NCBI GenBank assembly: GCA_021399445.1
Contig: JAJTUQ010000001.1
Span: forward strand, 4,092,001-4,156,000
Length of the DNA: 64,000 bases
Source of the DNA: Xylogone sp. PMI_703
Taxonomy: Eukaryota > Ascomycota > Leotiomycetes
Direction of reading: 5' to 3'
The position numbers were made by a program, and so were the translations under genes. The notes beneath the pieces were generated by a model. It saw only the letters and a program-made list of their open reading frames with translations, was not told the origin of the DNA and ran no database searches. Of the stretch, positions 1 through 11,132 are shown piece by piece (the stretch's first letter is position 1; each line of letters starts with the position of its first letter).

Positions 1-1404
1 GGCCTTCAAGTTCAGGTAAGGTGTGCAAAGTTTGAAGTGCTCCAAAAGCTCGCACTCATCTGTCTTGTATACGAGGAGGAAATCTCTCGCCTTCACCCAG
101 TTTTCCGACGGAATCAGATTCACAGTAACCGTTTTAGGCTTCTCACAAACAAGGAGCGTATCTCCGTGGCATACAAGGACTGCTCAACGTCTGCTATGAT
201 ACAGAGTGGAATCACTATTGATCACTTGGAAGAGCTTATGGGCCCCAACTGCGGGACAGACCTTGAAAAGAAGAGACTAGAGTATTCTTCAAATAACAGT
301 GGTCTTGCAGAGATCATGAATTTTCCAAAAGCAGACCCAGACCGTATAGCGAATTTCACACTCTCTTCCCGCAGTAAGATGCCTGCTGTCGAGTTTCGAC
401 AGCATCGCGGAACCCTGTCAATCCAAGACATAGAGAATTGGGTTGAATTTGTTGTTAGTCTGGTAAGATTGGCGGAGCATTATGCTGATTATCCAGAAAG
501 ATTCCCGGTCCGGGAGTGGGAGGATACCAGAGGATCGACACCGATCAAGGGGAAGAGAAAGAGGGTACGCGTCTTCGATCTCATGGATGAGATGGAAATG
601 CCTAGTGCAAAACGAATATATTGGGAAGGCAAGGTAGCAAGATATATGTGCTCCGAGAAGAATGGGCCTGATGATAGGACCGATGACGAAGTTCTTGCCC
701 AAAGCCAATCCGGAATATCAAGCTCATCCCCTCATGGTGACTCTCACGGGTCTGGAAAGAATTCAAGTACGCAAGATAATAATCAAGACCGCTCATCCAC
801 TGTCAACGCTGGAGTCTGGGCAACGGAGGCATTCCACTTTGATGGTTTCGGCTGGAAAGTTACAAACTTCAACAAAGATGAGTGGATTATTGAGGAAACA
901 AGCACGAAAGTCAGGCGATATACTATGCTGTGCGGTTTAAACGCCATTTTGCAATCTTTCCAGGCACAATATCCCCAATCTCAATATGCAGATCCAAAAA
1001 ATCTTGACAACTATCTTGCGGTAGCAATAACTCTGCAGCCTAGGATCAGAAGAGGAGAGGGGATATATACTGACACCATGACTAAGCTGATTTCAGCGAT
1101 CACTAACGATGAATATAGGCTTATCAAGGTCGATTTTTCAGGTGCTTATAGAGGAGATTTGGAGGGTGGACCTGGGAAGTGTTTGTATCTCTATATCTCG
1201 GGCCATGATCCTATGCAGAATGCGAAGGAAGCAGCTGAAAAAGCTAAATCAAAAGGAAAGGGGAAAGGAAAGGGGAAAGGAAAGGGGAAAGGAAAGGGGA
1301 AAGGAAAAGGCAAAGGTAAAGGTAAGGACAAAGAATTTGTCTCAAATCCTATGGGCCATTGGGAGAGTATGAGAAGGAAGCCGGGTGTGACGGAGCACGC
1401 GTAG
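1..1404 (+). CDS. Amidoligase-like protein with C-terminal extension, 5' partial
   Basis: The frame is open from base 1 to a TAG at 1402-1404, giving 467 residues with the start outside the window. Residues 1-165 look like the C-terminal half of a fungal amidoligase (glutamine-synthetase-like COOH-NH2 ligase fold): a GLxVxV strand at the start, a YEEEISRLHP segment near 24-33, and the signature EFRQHRGT at about 131-138 followed by a helix like those of the family. The usual HVH pair is QVQ here. After a Ser/Asp-rich linker (about 215-265) comes a second conserved-looking block (about 270-405) with LCGLNAILQSF near 310-320 and SGHDPM near 400, which resembles the Cys and His motifs of papain/OTU-like peptidases; this is inference. 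The tail is a Lys-Gly repeat. The first ATG-independent start offered by an ORF finder (GTG at 37) is not believable because homology continues upstream of it. Confidence 0.75.
   Translation, partial: GLQVQVRCAKFEVLQKLALICLVYEEEISRLHPVFRRNQIHSNRFRLLTNKERISVAYKDCSTSAMIQSGITIDHLEELMGPNCGTDLEKKRLEYSSNNSGLAEIMNFPKADPDRIANFTLSSRSKMPAVEFRQHRGTLSIQDIENWVEFVVSLVRLAEHYADYPERFPVREWEDTRGSTPIKGKRKRVRVFDLMDEMEMPSAKRIYWEGKVARYMCSEKNGPDDRTDDEVLAQSQSGISSSSPHGDSHGSGKNSSTQDNNQDRSSTVNAGVWATEAFHFDGFGWKVTNFNKDEWIIEETSTKVRRYTMLCGLNAILQSFQAQYPQSQYADPKNLDNYLAVAITLQPRIRRGEGIYTDTMTKLISAITNDEYRLIKVDFSGAYRGDLEGGPGKCLYLYISGHDPMQNAKEAAEKAKSKGKGKGKGKGKGKGKGKGKGKGKGKDKEFVSNPMGHWESMRRKPGVTEHA
1252..1326 (+). repeat. Lys-Gly coding microsatellite
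   Basis: Purine-only tandem repeat of AAAGGN units (mostly AAAGGA AAGGGG), translating as an alternating Lys-Gly run near the C terminus of the amidoligase-like protein. It probably varies in length between strains. Confidence 0.9.
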
Positions 1405-1528
1405 CAGAGGATGAGGGACTATTAAATTATTGTTCTTGAGTAGATGGAGGTCATATATTTCGTATTTTCCACTAGCACTATGCTACTAAAATCTTATCCC
1501 GGGGGTATCTTTAAATATTCATGCTCTA

Positions 1529-2882
1529 TCAATGACCTTTCTCCCATGCAGCTTTTACTCTCGAAAATAAAGCTGGCATGGCTATGTTTGATGCATCTGC
1601 AACGCTATCATGATTGGTTCCTTTTGCCTCCATCAATTCTAGCACCACTCCCCTCCCACAGGTTTCCTGTGTCCAGCATTTCTCAAAATACTTCCTCCCC
1701 TTCTGTCCTATCATCACATCGTCCTCTGCGAAATGAACGGTAACACTCAATTTTCTCTCATTCACTATCTCCCCATCCGGACCTACACTTCGCCCTTCCC
1801 AGAATTTCCTCATCTCTTCTACATATCCCTCGCTGTCATCCCAGGCACCCCAAGTTGATCCAAGGGATTTCAAACATAGCCTGGCTTCCTCATTTGCACC
1901 AACCGACTGCTCTGCAAACGCATTCTTGAAAATCAAGCGGTCGAGCTCCTTCTTTCCCTCTTTCGTAAGACCATATCCACTCGCAACCTTCTTATCTTCT
2001 TCCACCTTCAGTTGCTCCGTTTTAGCTTTTGAGCTAGGCAACCTAAACACACTACTAAATCCCGTAATGGCCCCACCACTGGAGTCCAATTTTGGGTTCA
2101 CGCTATTTATCAGAAATCCCATAAGTCCACTCCAATGATTAAGTAGAGTATCAGGTAATAGAGATGCTGCGTATAAGAATGAGACTCCAGACTTTGAGGG
2201 ATGGACGAAGGGCGCTAGAAGTGTTAGGCTTGGATTTTTTGGGTAAAGGAGGTCAGGATAGGCGTGGAGGAAATTCAGGGCATAGATTGTGCCCGCACTG
2301 TGGCTTGCGAGGGCGACGTGTGAGATTTTGAGATGGGAGAGAAGGAGGGGAGAGACTTCTAGGAAAGTGGATAGGCGGTCCTGAAGGGGGACCTGAGTTG
2401 AAGCCCCGAAGCCTGGTCTGAGGGTCGAGAGCGAGTTAGATAGTTAATGGACAGGTTTTCGAGGAATATGAAGGAAATTATCTCTGATGATAAGAAACTG
2501 AGTATTGTCCAGTCCCTAGCTTTAAAACTTGAATTGAGATATATGCAAGGAAAAAGAAAAACCAATGTAGCATGGAATAGTATCCAAGAACAAGAGAATT
2601 GAGAACAAACCTATCTAGAAATAGGACTCTGACGCCTTCCTTCTCCGCAAGGAAATCTAAATAAGCAGCCTGCCATCTCGAGCCAAACATTCCTCCACAG
2701 AAGAAGATTGTCGGCACATCGCCTTCTTCGAGACCAGCAATAGCATAACTAACGGCTAATGGTCCCCTAGTCTCATTTGCTGGAACAGTAAATTTCTTAT
2801 GAAACTTCTTATTTGAAAGGAATTCCAGGATAGATGTTTTCTCATTTGAAAGAGTCTGTACTGAAGATGTAGAAGAAGGCAT
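1529..2882 (-). CDS. Alpha/beta hydrolase, two exons
   Basis: Exons complement(2611..2882) and complement(1529..2417); total 1161 nt, 386 residues. The 193-bp intron begins GTTTGT and ends CTCAG, and the split Arg codon restores one frame through LFLDR-PGFGAST, a typical hydrolase strand and loop. The catalytic triad is visible: Ser131 in SHSAG (the nucleophile elbow, with Ser instead of the usual first Gly), Asp323/324 in FAEDDVMIG and His360 in GTNHDSVAD. No signal peptide or membrane segment, so probably cytosolic. The substrate cannot be told from sequence. It is divergent from the mitochondrial ribosomal gene, sharing a 503-bp upstream region. Confidence 0.85.
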
Positions 2883-3385
2883 TTCTGAAAGCGTAGAATA
2901 AGAAAGTCAAATCATCATAATTGGAGACTATCCTGTATCCAAGATTGAAGAGACAGCCCTACATATTTATAGTTTCTAAACTAATCATGACTACCGTGCT
3001 TGTCCATAGCACGTTGTTGGACGTTGAAGAGGGAAGGGAGGAGGCTTAATCGTGGCGTACGATGCAACCAATCATGCAAGGGTACAAACCTTACGTACGC
3101 AATGGGATACGATAGATGGCGTGTCGGTCCGTCCGCCCCAAAGATGATTTTGTCATCTGAGAAGACTATTGTTATTATGCATACTTACTCGTATCAATCA
3201 TTGAAAACCAGTAGTTTGAAATTCAGCTTGAATCTCAATGTCGCATGCTTGGGTATGTAAGTCGGAAGGTTTGGGGCTAAGAAATCTAGGTGTTGCTTAG
3301 TCATCAAAAATTTGTAGCCGATGAGAAACCGCAATTCACCTTGCGGACTAGTAAATTAAGCATCATTGGCACCTCAATTCCTAAG
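2883..3385. promoter_or_regulatory. Divergent intergenic region, hydrolase / MRPL49
   Basis: About 500 bp between two divergent starts. It must hold both promoters. No strong box is recognisable and no further gene is seen. Confidence 0.5.
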
Positions 3386-4039
3386 ATGTTCAGCAGGACT
3401 ATTAGGAGGTCTGTACTGGAAGTGCAGACGCAAATATATGCGCTACCGCCTACTTTCCTATTGCCTAACCGCGGACGGTATTTCAATTCTACAGCTCAGA
3501 ATGTCGAACCACCAGATGCAGTCAGCCATGAAGAACCTAAATTATCTTCTGAAGCTCTAAATCAGACTTCCCAGAGCAGTTCGACGCAATCTGTGGACTC
3601 AATTGCCAAGACACAGCACGCCACTACTACATCTTCCGAAATCTCCCCCTCTATCAAAGAACTTCTCCCTCTGCTGAAAGCGCAACCTTCCCATTATATC
3701 AGCGCTCATATCCATGGTCGGCCTTACCTCGTCACTCCAGGCGATACATTGCGGCTACCATTCCGTATGCCAGGAGTTGTGCCAGGAGATATCCTACGAC
3801 TCAATCGTGCAACCGCTATCGGATCTCGAGACTACACTCTGAAAGGAGCGCCATACTTGGATGAGAGATTATTTGAGTGCCGAGCGCGAGTTATGGGAAC
3901 GGAGGCGGAGCCAGTGAGAATCAAGGAGAAGACAAAAAGACGGAATCGAAAAGTTAAGACCGTAAAGAGCAAGCATAAATTCACGATCTTACGGATATCA
4001 GAACTCAAGATTAACGAATTGGAGGATGTCAAGGCCTGA
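3386..4039 (+). CDS. MRPL49: Mitochondrial large-subunit ribosomal protein bL21m
   Basis: Single exon, 217 residues, starting MFSRTIRR. The open frame extends 32 codons upstream to a GTG, but the ATG at 3386 is the first Met and begins a basic, Ser-rich mitochondrial presequence. The C-terminal half matches bL21: GDTLRLPFRMPGVVPGDILRL around 125-145, then SRDYTLKG, YLDERLFECRARV, and the hallmark KEKTKRRNRKVKT followed by HKFTILRISEL. bL21m binds 23S-type rRNA in the mitochondrial large subunit. About 80 residues between presequence and domain are Ser/Thr/Gln-rich and poorly conserved, usual for fungal orthologues. Converges with ATP4, another nuclear gene for a mitochondrial protein. Confidence 0.93.
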   Translation: MFSRTIRRSVLEVQTQIYALPPTFLLPNRGRYFNSTAQNVEPPDAVSHEEPKLSSEALNQTSQSSSTQSVDSIAKTQHATTTSSEISPSIKELLPLLKAQPSHYISAHIHGRPYLVTPGDTLRLPFRMPGVVPGDILRLNRATAIGSRDYTLKGAPYLDERLFECRARVMGTEAEPVRIKEKTKRRNRKVKTVKSKHKFTILRISELKINELEDVKA

Positions 4040-4529
4040 GATCCGAATGCGGGGTTACCAAAAAAGATATATGATTTGGCGGGGCATAGCTATCAATTTA
4101 GAATCCATTGATTGCATGGTTGAGCGTGTGAATCTTCAAGCTCTGTTTAATAGATTCCTGAGCCTGAGCCTATAATGTAAAAACGACATGAGGGGCATGA
4201 GGGGCATGAGGGGCAATCAAAATGTATTATAGTACTGGATGGCATATATTAAATGACTACTAGGGCCATTTCCTTGTTTTATCAACTTTCAAATATGGAA
4301 CATTATGATACACGGTGCTTCACTTATACTACATTTCGCTTTCATCGTTGACTACTAATTTAGAATTTCTGAGCCTCTGTTCCAAATCACTGAAACCGGC
4401 GCAGGCAGACAGGAGACTTAACTGCATGCTTGAGGGAAATCTTTTATGGGCTATAGCACAGGATGTTTATAGACAACAACAATGGTGACAAAAGAAATAT
4501 CCTTGATATCAACCACCCTATCTAATTAT
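4040..4529. other. Convergent 3' intergenic region
   Basis: AT-rich spacer between two convergent genes, presumably both 3' UTRs. It holds a small perfect triplication of CATGAGGGG (about 4187-4213). No gene seen. Confidence 0.6.
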
Positions 4530-5446
4530 CTATTTTGGTTTGGCTTGAACGATCTCTGTAAATGGCATTAGTAACAACAGTTAAATCGCTGGCTATAGAA
4601 GCACCTACTCTCTACATCTGCAACACTCTGTTGGAGGATTTGTTGTAGAACCTTGGGGTTCTCAAGCTCCTTCTGGATCTTGGCGATAATGCTATCAGCA
4701 AGCTCCTTCTGTTGACGGACCTTTACTTGGCCCTCGTATCGGACCCAGGAGTCAAGGACATTCTTGGCCTCCGCTGCAAGAGCGGTGGTTTGCTCAAGCT
4801 CAAAGGCCTTGGCCTCGAGTTGTGCGGTTTCCTATGTGGTATTAATAGCTTATCTCTGTAATCCGACAATTATTCCGCAAACCTTAGAAACCTCGAACAA
4901 GGTCTTTGTGACATCAACAACGCTGCCCAATTGCTCAACGCTAGCAATTCTTGACTTAACAGCTTCAGTGTGGTCAGCTCGGGCAGCATTCAAAATGCCC
5001 TTAATCTTGTTGATCTGTCCCTCAGCCCATTCCTTGTACATTGGTCCACCATAGTGAATAACAGAGCCCCAAATGGCCAACAGGCAAAGCATAACAATAG
5101 ACTCCTCGTTGACGACATAGTATTCGTTGCTAAGAGCATAGATTGCGGCACCGGCTGTGGAGGAAAGGATTGCGGTTTTGGAAACTAATGAGTTTCCTGG
5201 AAGGGAGTCCAGGATAGACTGAGCCTTCTTCTTTGGGTCCTCAGCGGGTACATTGGAGGCTGATCGGTAGCTTGTGAGGGAGGTTGTGAGGGCCGGGATT
5301 GCACGGGAGGGGAGAGCTGGCCGGAGTTTTGCAGCGCCTGCAATTGTCAGTAAATCAACCCCACAATCGAGCTCTGGTCGCATCTGGGGGGTCTATGAAG
5401 CTCTCAATTACGTACCGAGGGCGCTTCTTGCTAAGCGGGACGCCAT
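4530..5446 (-). CDS. ATP4: Mitochondrial F1Fo ATP synthase subunit 4 (subunit b)
   Basis: Four exons: complement(5416..5446), (4883..5337), (4609..4831), (4530..4555); 735 nt, 244 residues. Exon 1 codes only for MASRLARSALG, the start of the mitochondrial presequence. The second exon carries two hydrophobic stretches (TAILSSTAGAAIYALS and ESIVMLCLLAIWGSVIHYG) that anchor subunit b in the inner membrane; the rest is the charged helical stator stalk (KEWAEGQINKIKGILNAARAD, ELADSIIAKIQKELENPKVL). The last intron (GTAGGT donor, TACTAAT branch, TTACAG acceptor) must be removed to give the expected ending VADVEKIVQAKPK; without it the frame runs into unrelated residues. The protein holds the F1 head still against rotation during ATP synthesis. 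Confidence 0.95.
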
Positions 5447-5659
5447 TGGGAGATGAGGGGAGATGTTTTGGAGCTTCTCTAGGTCATTGAAAGATTCGAG
5501 ATTGACGTTCGGGTTCGTTTGTCGGTTGAGCAAATTCACGTGACTTAGCGTAAAACGCTCTTTCCTTACCGCCTTTGGAGCAACATTCTGCCGGATAATA
5601 TCTTTTCTGAGCATCGAAAAAGTTCAGTTTTTGATTTTCGGCTGGGAATAAGACGATAA

Positions 5660-7395
5660 ATGGCGAAGACGGTCGAAAAATCCGGCCGTGTCGCCAAAAG
5701 GAAGAATCCTTCATCAGATAAACGTCCTGCGAAACGAGCGCGATCAGAAAGCAGTGATGAAGGCGAAGCCGATGTTGAAGCTCAGATACTCCTACTAGAA
5801 AATGAAATTGTCGAATCCAAGAAAAACTATAATAATATAGCAGAGTTGATTATACTTTTACGAGATGAAGACGAAGATCCTGATGCTTCTATGCTGGCCG
5901 CAATCTCCCTCTGTCGGGTTTTCACGAGGCTTTTTGTTTCGGGGGAATTGTCTAAAAAGCCAAATAGTACTGAGAAAGAGGCCACAGTGCTCAATTGGCT
6001 AAAATCTAGATATTCGGAGTATAAGGAGTCTTTACTAAATTTGTTGTATCAAGATGGTGGCGGTTCAAACATATTGACGCTTCTGATGAGGTTGCTGAAG
6101 GCCGAACACCAATACCTGCAACCAGGAGGAAACTACAACTTCCCGGCCGAGTTCCTGACTGAGATCATACAGGCTCTAGTGCAGCCTGACAGCGATGCGC
6201 AGGTCAGAAAGGAGTTCAGCGAAAAGTATGTGGAGGAATATGACGATGTGCGGTTCTATACTTTCCAAGCTATAGAGTAGGTAAACATAATTTTGGGCTC
6301 GGACATACATTGACAATTTCATAGACGAGTATTGCGAGGGTGTGATGAGAGATCGGGGCAGGAGATATTTGACAATTGTGTGGAAGTTATGAAAGCTGTC
6401 GAGTCCGTCCCAGAGTCGAAGGAAGAAATAGAAGATTTCTACGTCCCTGCCCCCAAGACGACACATGCGCTTTACTCTCTGGCGCAGCATAAGAGGAAAG
6501 CGCAGGAAGCATGGCTAGCTCTCATAAAACTTGATATGAGCAAAGATCAGAGGAAGACTATATTGGGGCTTATATCCCAAACCATAGCTCCGTGGTTTGC
6601 GAAGCCGGAACTGTTGATGGATTTCTTAACGGATTCATACAACACTGGAGGATCTACTTCTTTACAGGCACTTTCTGGGGTGTTCTACCTGATACAAGAG
6701 AAGAACCTCGATTACCCGTTATTCTATCCGAAATTATATTCCCTTCTCGACGCAAACATTCTACATTCCAAGCACAGATCCCGATTCTTCCGCCTTTTAG
6801 ACACATTTCTAGCCTCTACCCATTTGCCTGCAGCATTGGTTGCCAGTTTCATTAAGAGGTTATCCAGATTATGCCTCAATGCCCCACCGGCGGGTATAGT
6901 TGCAGTCGTTCCGTGGATATACAACCTTTTGAAACGACATCCTACTTGTACCTTCATGATTCATAGAGAAACAAGGGATCCGGAATTGAAGAAGCTTATG
7001 GAAAATGAAGGATTGGAAGATTGCTTCATCATGGAAGAAGAAGATCCTATGAAGACGCAAGCCATTGACAGCTGTCTCTGGGAAATAGTTATGCTGCAGT
7101 CGCACTATCACCCGAATGTTGCGACTCTAGCGAAGATCATCTCTGAACAGTTTACGAAACATTCATACAATCTAGAGGATTTTCTAGATCACTCTTATGG
7201 TAGTGTAAGTTGAGAAATGCATCCCAAAAAAAACTCATGAGCTAACCAGAGGTTTAGATGCTTGAGGCCGAGTTGGATAAGGAGGTTAAGAAGATTCCTG
7301 CTATAGAATATGAGATACCCAAGAAGATTTTAACGAAGCACGAGGCTGATTCAGGATTGGAAGATGGTTTACTTGTAAAGCTCTGGGATTTTTAG
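5660..7395 (+). CDS. NOC4: Nucleolar complex protein 4 (ribosome biogenesis)
   Basis: Three exons: 5660..6276, 6325..7204, 7258..7395; 1635 nt, 544 residues. Donors GTAGGT and GTAAGT, acceptors CATAG and TTTAG. The N terminus is a basic, acidic-patched nuclear region (KRPAKRARSESSDEGE). The middle is helical, and the C-terminal half is the CBF/MAK21-type domain: LQALSGVFYLIQEKNLDYPLFYPKLYSLLD, then FRLLDTFLASTHLPAALVASFIKRLSRL, and IVAVVPWIYNLLKRHPTC. The spliced end (SYGSMLEAELDKEVKKIP...LWDF) matches the usual Noc4 tail. Noc4 pairs with Nop14 in the SSU processome for 40S subunit maturation and export. Head-to-head with ATP4 across only 213 bp, implying a shared promoter. Confidence 0.94.
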
Positions 7396-7902
7396 GATAA
7401 CCTGAAATTTCAATAAAAGCTCAAAGCATAGAACATATAATTGTACTGCTTCATATGTTTATGAAAAATGTTGAAAATCGCCATATGTCCGGTAGACTGG
7501 GATGTGTCTTCTGCATGACATTGCATCCCTGCCGAGGCACAACATTCTGACATGATCCTCAACAACCAGAGGAACCACAGCCGCGCGACTATTGTCGTCT
7601 AAGCCTCCCACCCAAGAATAAACCGTATGTATCAGCGAGGGGCATATCTGTCAATTAAGATGCCTCGACCTATACATATTGTTCGATCGCGGCATCGCCA
7701 AGAAGGTCTTACTCATAAGTTGAAAACGAAAACATAAAACTCGCCCCCGCGCATAAGTGATTGTTGTCAACCCTCGCAAGGCTGCTTGGCAGGAGAGAGC
7801 AACGACCACCGGCAACGAAGGGTATAAATCGACGATCAAATACGACACTCCCCTAAAGAACGCAATACAGCACGCAATATTAAGAAGTAGAGAGAATATA
7901 CG
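7396..7902. other. Intergenic region upstream of Sel1-repeat gene
   Basis: 507 bp holding the NOC4 3' end and the promoter of the next gene. A TATAAA-like box (GGTATAAATCG) lies near 7821-7828, about 75 bp before the ATG. Confidence 0.5.
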
Positions 7903-10348
7903 ATGCCTTTCAGAGATCACCTTAGAAAGGGAGAAAAACCCGATTCAACTGATGCTCCGACTGTGGACGAGCCACTCCAAAGCCCCACGTTCACCTTTGT
8001 TCGTTCAGACACCACTTCTCAGGAAGTGATCTCGCCGCCATCTTTCAACGAATATACCCCATACCGAGGCCGCGATGCTGGCAATAGCGATGGGAACGAT
8101 GGAGGGAAGAAGGAGGAGAGAAAGAGTCGTCTGAGCATCCACCATCTGCGGACACGCGCACGAAGCACATCGAAAGGGTCTGTGTCTTCAGATGGCAGCA
8201 GAGATAGAGAAAGCAGATCGCCTAGCAGTAGTAGTCACAAGAGACTGTCGGAACGATTACATCTGAGGAAGCCAGACCTCACGTCTGAGAACGTTCCGAA
8301 GGACTTACCGGAGATTCTCGTCGGGGGCGATGATGGGGATAAGGACGGGAAGGAATCGCAGTGGGAGAAGAGAGCCACGATGCTTGCGATGGAGAACGAG
8401 AGGAATAGGAGCATGCCTCCGACGCCTACCCGGGAATTGGCGAACATGAATCTCGGTGCTGCGGCCGGGAGTGCTCCTGCACATGTTGTATCGACGAAGT
8501 TAGCAGATGACAACATTCAGGAGGCCATCCGACTTCACGAAGAAGGGGATTTGGCAACATCGACGAAGATGTTCGGAAGGTTAGCGGATCCAAATGGGGA
8601 AAATAATGCTCTCAGCCAGGTGCTGTACGGGCTTGCTCTAAGGTACGTGTTTTTTTCTATTCTCAGAAAAAATTATTGCTTCTATAAGTATGCCGTGGTG
8701 AGATTCTTTCGTGATGGTTTACGCCAAATGGGGGAATTAGAGCCAGTTCACGGTTTATTTCTATTGTTTTTACAAGGAGTTAGGGTAGCCAGAAAAAGGG
8801 GCCCACGGGCTCCTGTCGTGGCCACTTCATAGCCCAATTGCTAAAGAAAGGTGCCTAACAATGCCTCCAATAGACATGGCTGGGGATGTACCCCCGATCC
8901 AGCAGCAGCAGTCACGTACCTGTCAGCGGCAGCATCGAATGCAGCATCAATTGAAGAGCTTGCGCTGCAGGCCGGGATGAAGAAAGGGGGAGCAGCGAAA
9001 GGAGAGCTGGTCCTGGCTATCTTCGAGCTAGCAAACTGCTTTCGACACGGATGGGGAGTGAAGGTAGATCCCGTAGCGGCAAAGCAGGTGAGCATTTGTG
9101 AATTCAATAGATCCCCGAAGTATTGGGTCGCGGAGAATCCTGAGCCGCATTGAAATGCTTTGTGAAAAAACAAAAAGATGGTAGACTGATGATGGCAACT
9201 CTAGTACTATGAAACGGCAGCCAATCTTGGCGATACTGGTATGTCCTGCATCTCGACCCTAACTAAACAACCCGGCGGATCACAACAGAGGCGCTGAGCT
9301 GACTGATGATACGTCAGATGCGATGAACGAAGTTGCGTGGTGTTATTTGGAGGGCTTTGGGTGCAAAAAGGATAAGGTAAGTCGCTCCAATGCTCGGGTG
9401 GACGGTAGTCTCTTGTGTACCTGCCCTGGATAGGGGTATGCTGTAGTACGGCCTAGGTTCCGAATAGCTTCAAACAGCTACAAGCCGTGATAACCATTCA
9501 TTATATACAGCCTCACAAAAGCCATGTGCTGAGGTCTAGGCCAGTGCCTTTTGACCCAGCTGAAGTTGGGCAGCAATGGGGCTTTTTCCTCGCAGAGACC
9601 CGGTCCACCCGAGCATCTTACATTCGTTGGTGGGCTCGTGAGGCTGACGCTGAGTGACCTGCAAGTATGCTGCAGCAAAGTACTACCGGCAGGCGGAGAA
9701 GGGTGGAAATAAGACCTTGGGCAATACATGGTAAGTCGAGCCTCCGTACCGTGCCACTCCAGACGGTTGTTGCATTGTGCACCAGCCACGGTTGCTGTTG
9801 CCGTAAGTTGCGGTTGATCAGATGGGAGAGGCTTGATTTGATGCATCAGCTTCCCCCTCCTTTTAGGCGCAGTCGGTTGACCCTGCTTTTCGCAGCTTGG
9901 TCTTTTCTGGCTGAGTACTGTCTTGGGTCGCGCTGCCGTTGGCGGGTCGTGATGATGGAAGAGCCCGTTATGCGTTGGCGGTTGGATTCGCCTGTCCCCG
10001 ACCTCCCAGCCAGCTGCAGTTCATGGGCTACGTTGAGCGGTTCGGCTTCGGGCTCGCTCCGCTGCGTGCGCGGCCGCGTCCCGTGCAGGTGGAAGTTCCA
10101 GATGACACAAGCGATTCGGCCACGACTGGCCGTCAGCGGAGATCCTGCGTCGCGTTTCTCTTGGTCGCTGAGGTCACTTGGAGGCCGATTCTGCAGCCCG
10201 CACGCACACTCTCCATCACCCAAGACATGGCCATTTGCAGTGTTGTTTTCTGTTTTGAATTTTTCATTGCTCTTTTCGGTATCATGCCCTGCTGACGGTT
10301 TGGGGGTCGTTTGACAGGATTTGGAAGGAGAAATACGATCCGAAGTAA
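7903..10348 (+). CDS. Sel1-repeat protein (Ack1/Dsf2-like), six exons
   Basis: Exons 7903..8642, 8874..9087, 9205..9238, 9318..9376, 9666..9730, 10318..10348; 1143 nt, 380 residues. The first ~200 residues are Ser/Arg-rich and disordered. From about 210 onward there are Sel1/TPR-like repeats: NIQEAIRLHEEGDLATSTKMF, ALSQVLYGLALRHGWGCTPDPAAAV, ELANCFRHGWGVKVDPVAAKQYYETAANLGD, AMNEVAWCYLEGFGCKKDKYAAAKYYRQAEKGG. The last tiny exon gives the ending NTWIWKEKYDPK, conserved in fungal homologues annotated as protein kinase C activators. That ending and the continuous repeat pattern support the two short internal exons (34 and 59 bp). Sel1 proteins act as adaptors; the partner here is unknown. Intron 5 is 587 bp, far longer than the others. 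Confidence 0.85.
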
Positions 10349-11110
10349 CGCTGGAGTGTCATCGAGGAAGAGCGCAGCCTGGGAGAGAGGCACCTGACAA
10401 AGCTGGATGCAGAGCCCGCCCAGAGAGCAGCGCGAGATTGGATCGCTTTGGTCGTTTCGTGTTGTTTGTGGGATTTTAGTGTTTGGATGTGGCAGCCTAT
10501 CGGTCTTCAACTTCCACCTTTCCCCCAAAGGTACGGTGCGGTCATAGAACCATGGGCTCACTGCTGACGGGGCTGGGTTGGTGGTTGCTGAGTCCTGCTA
10601 ATGCCCACTTGCTTGAAACTTCGTGTCATATCATTTTATTGTGTGTGTGCGTGTATGTTTTTAGTTTTTGCTTAGGGAGAGACATTGGGCGTGCGGATCT
10701 CGTGGGGTTTGCTTAGGATTATTTTTGGGGGAACCATTTATTCCGAGCGGGGTTGTCTAGAACGGGTTGTCTTAGTTGTGTAATAATTATCTGTAGAGGT
10801 TTCTCTTCTAGCACGGGGGTTAGTTAAGACTCAAGAACAAGAACAGGAATAGAGAAAGAGATTCACAATGTCCGATCCGGGAAGTAATCATCACCACCAC
10901 CACCACCACCTTCACCACAAGCAACAGTGGACTCTGTAAAAATAAAAAAAATCCCAAGAACTGTACAATTTCAGATGAAACAGACGACATCATCACAAAC
11001 ACATACACACCCTCTCAGCACACGGCCACAACCACGACCAACAACCTCCACAGTCCACTCCATTACAACTCGCCTATGTACGTACGGAATGTATGTACGT
11101 ATATGTAACC

Positions 11111-11132
11111 TGTACATGTACATGTACATGTA
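11111..11132. repeat. Palindromic (TGTACA)n tract
   Basis: Self-complementary run of TGTACATGTACATGTACA extended by TGTA. The same 18-mer recurs at 22605-22622 on the other side of the bZIP gene. Confidence 0.85.

Noticed and set aside
4187..4213. Triple direct repeat CATGAGGGG
   Set aside because: A very short tandem in a 3' flank; likely simple slippage.
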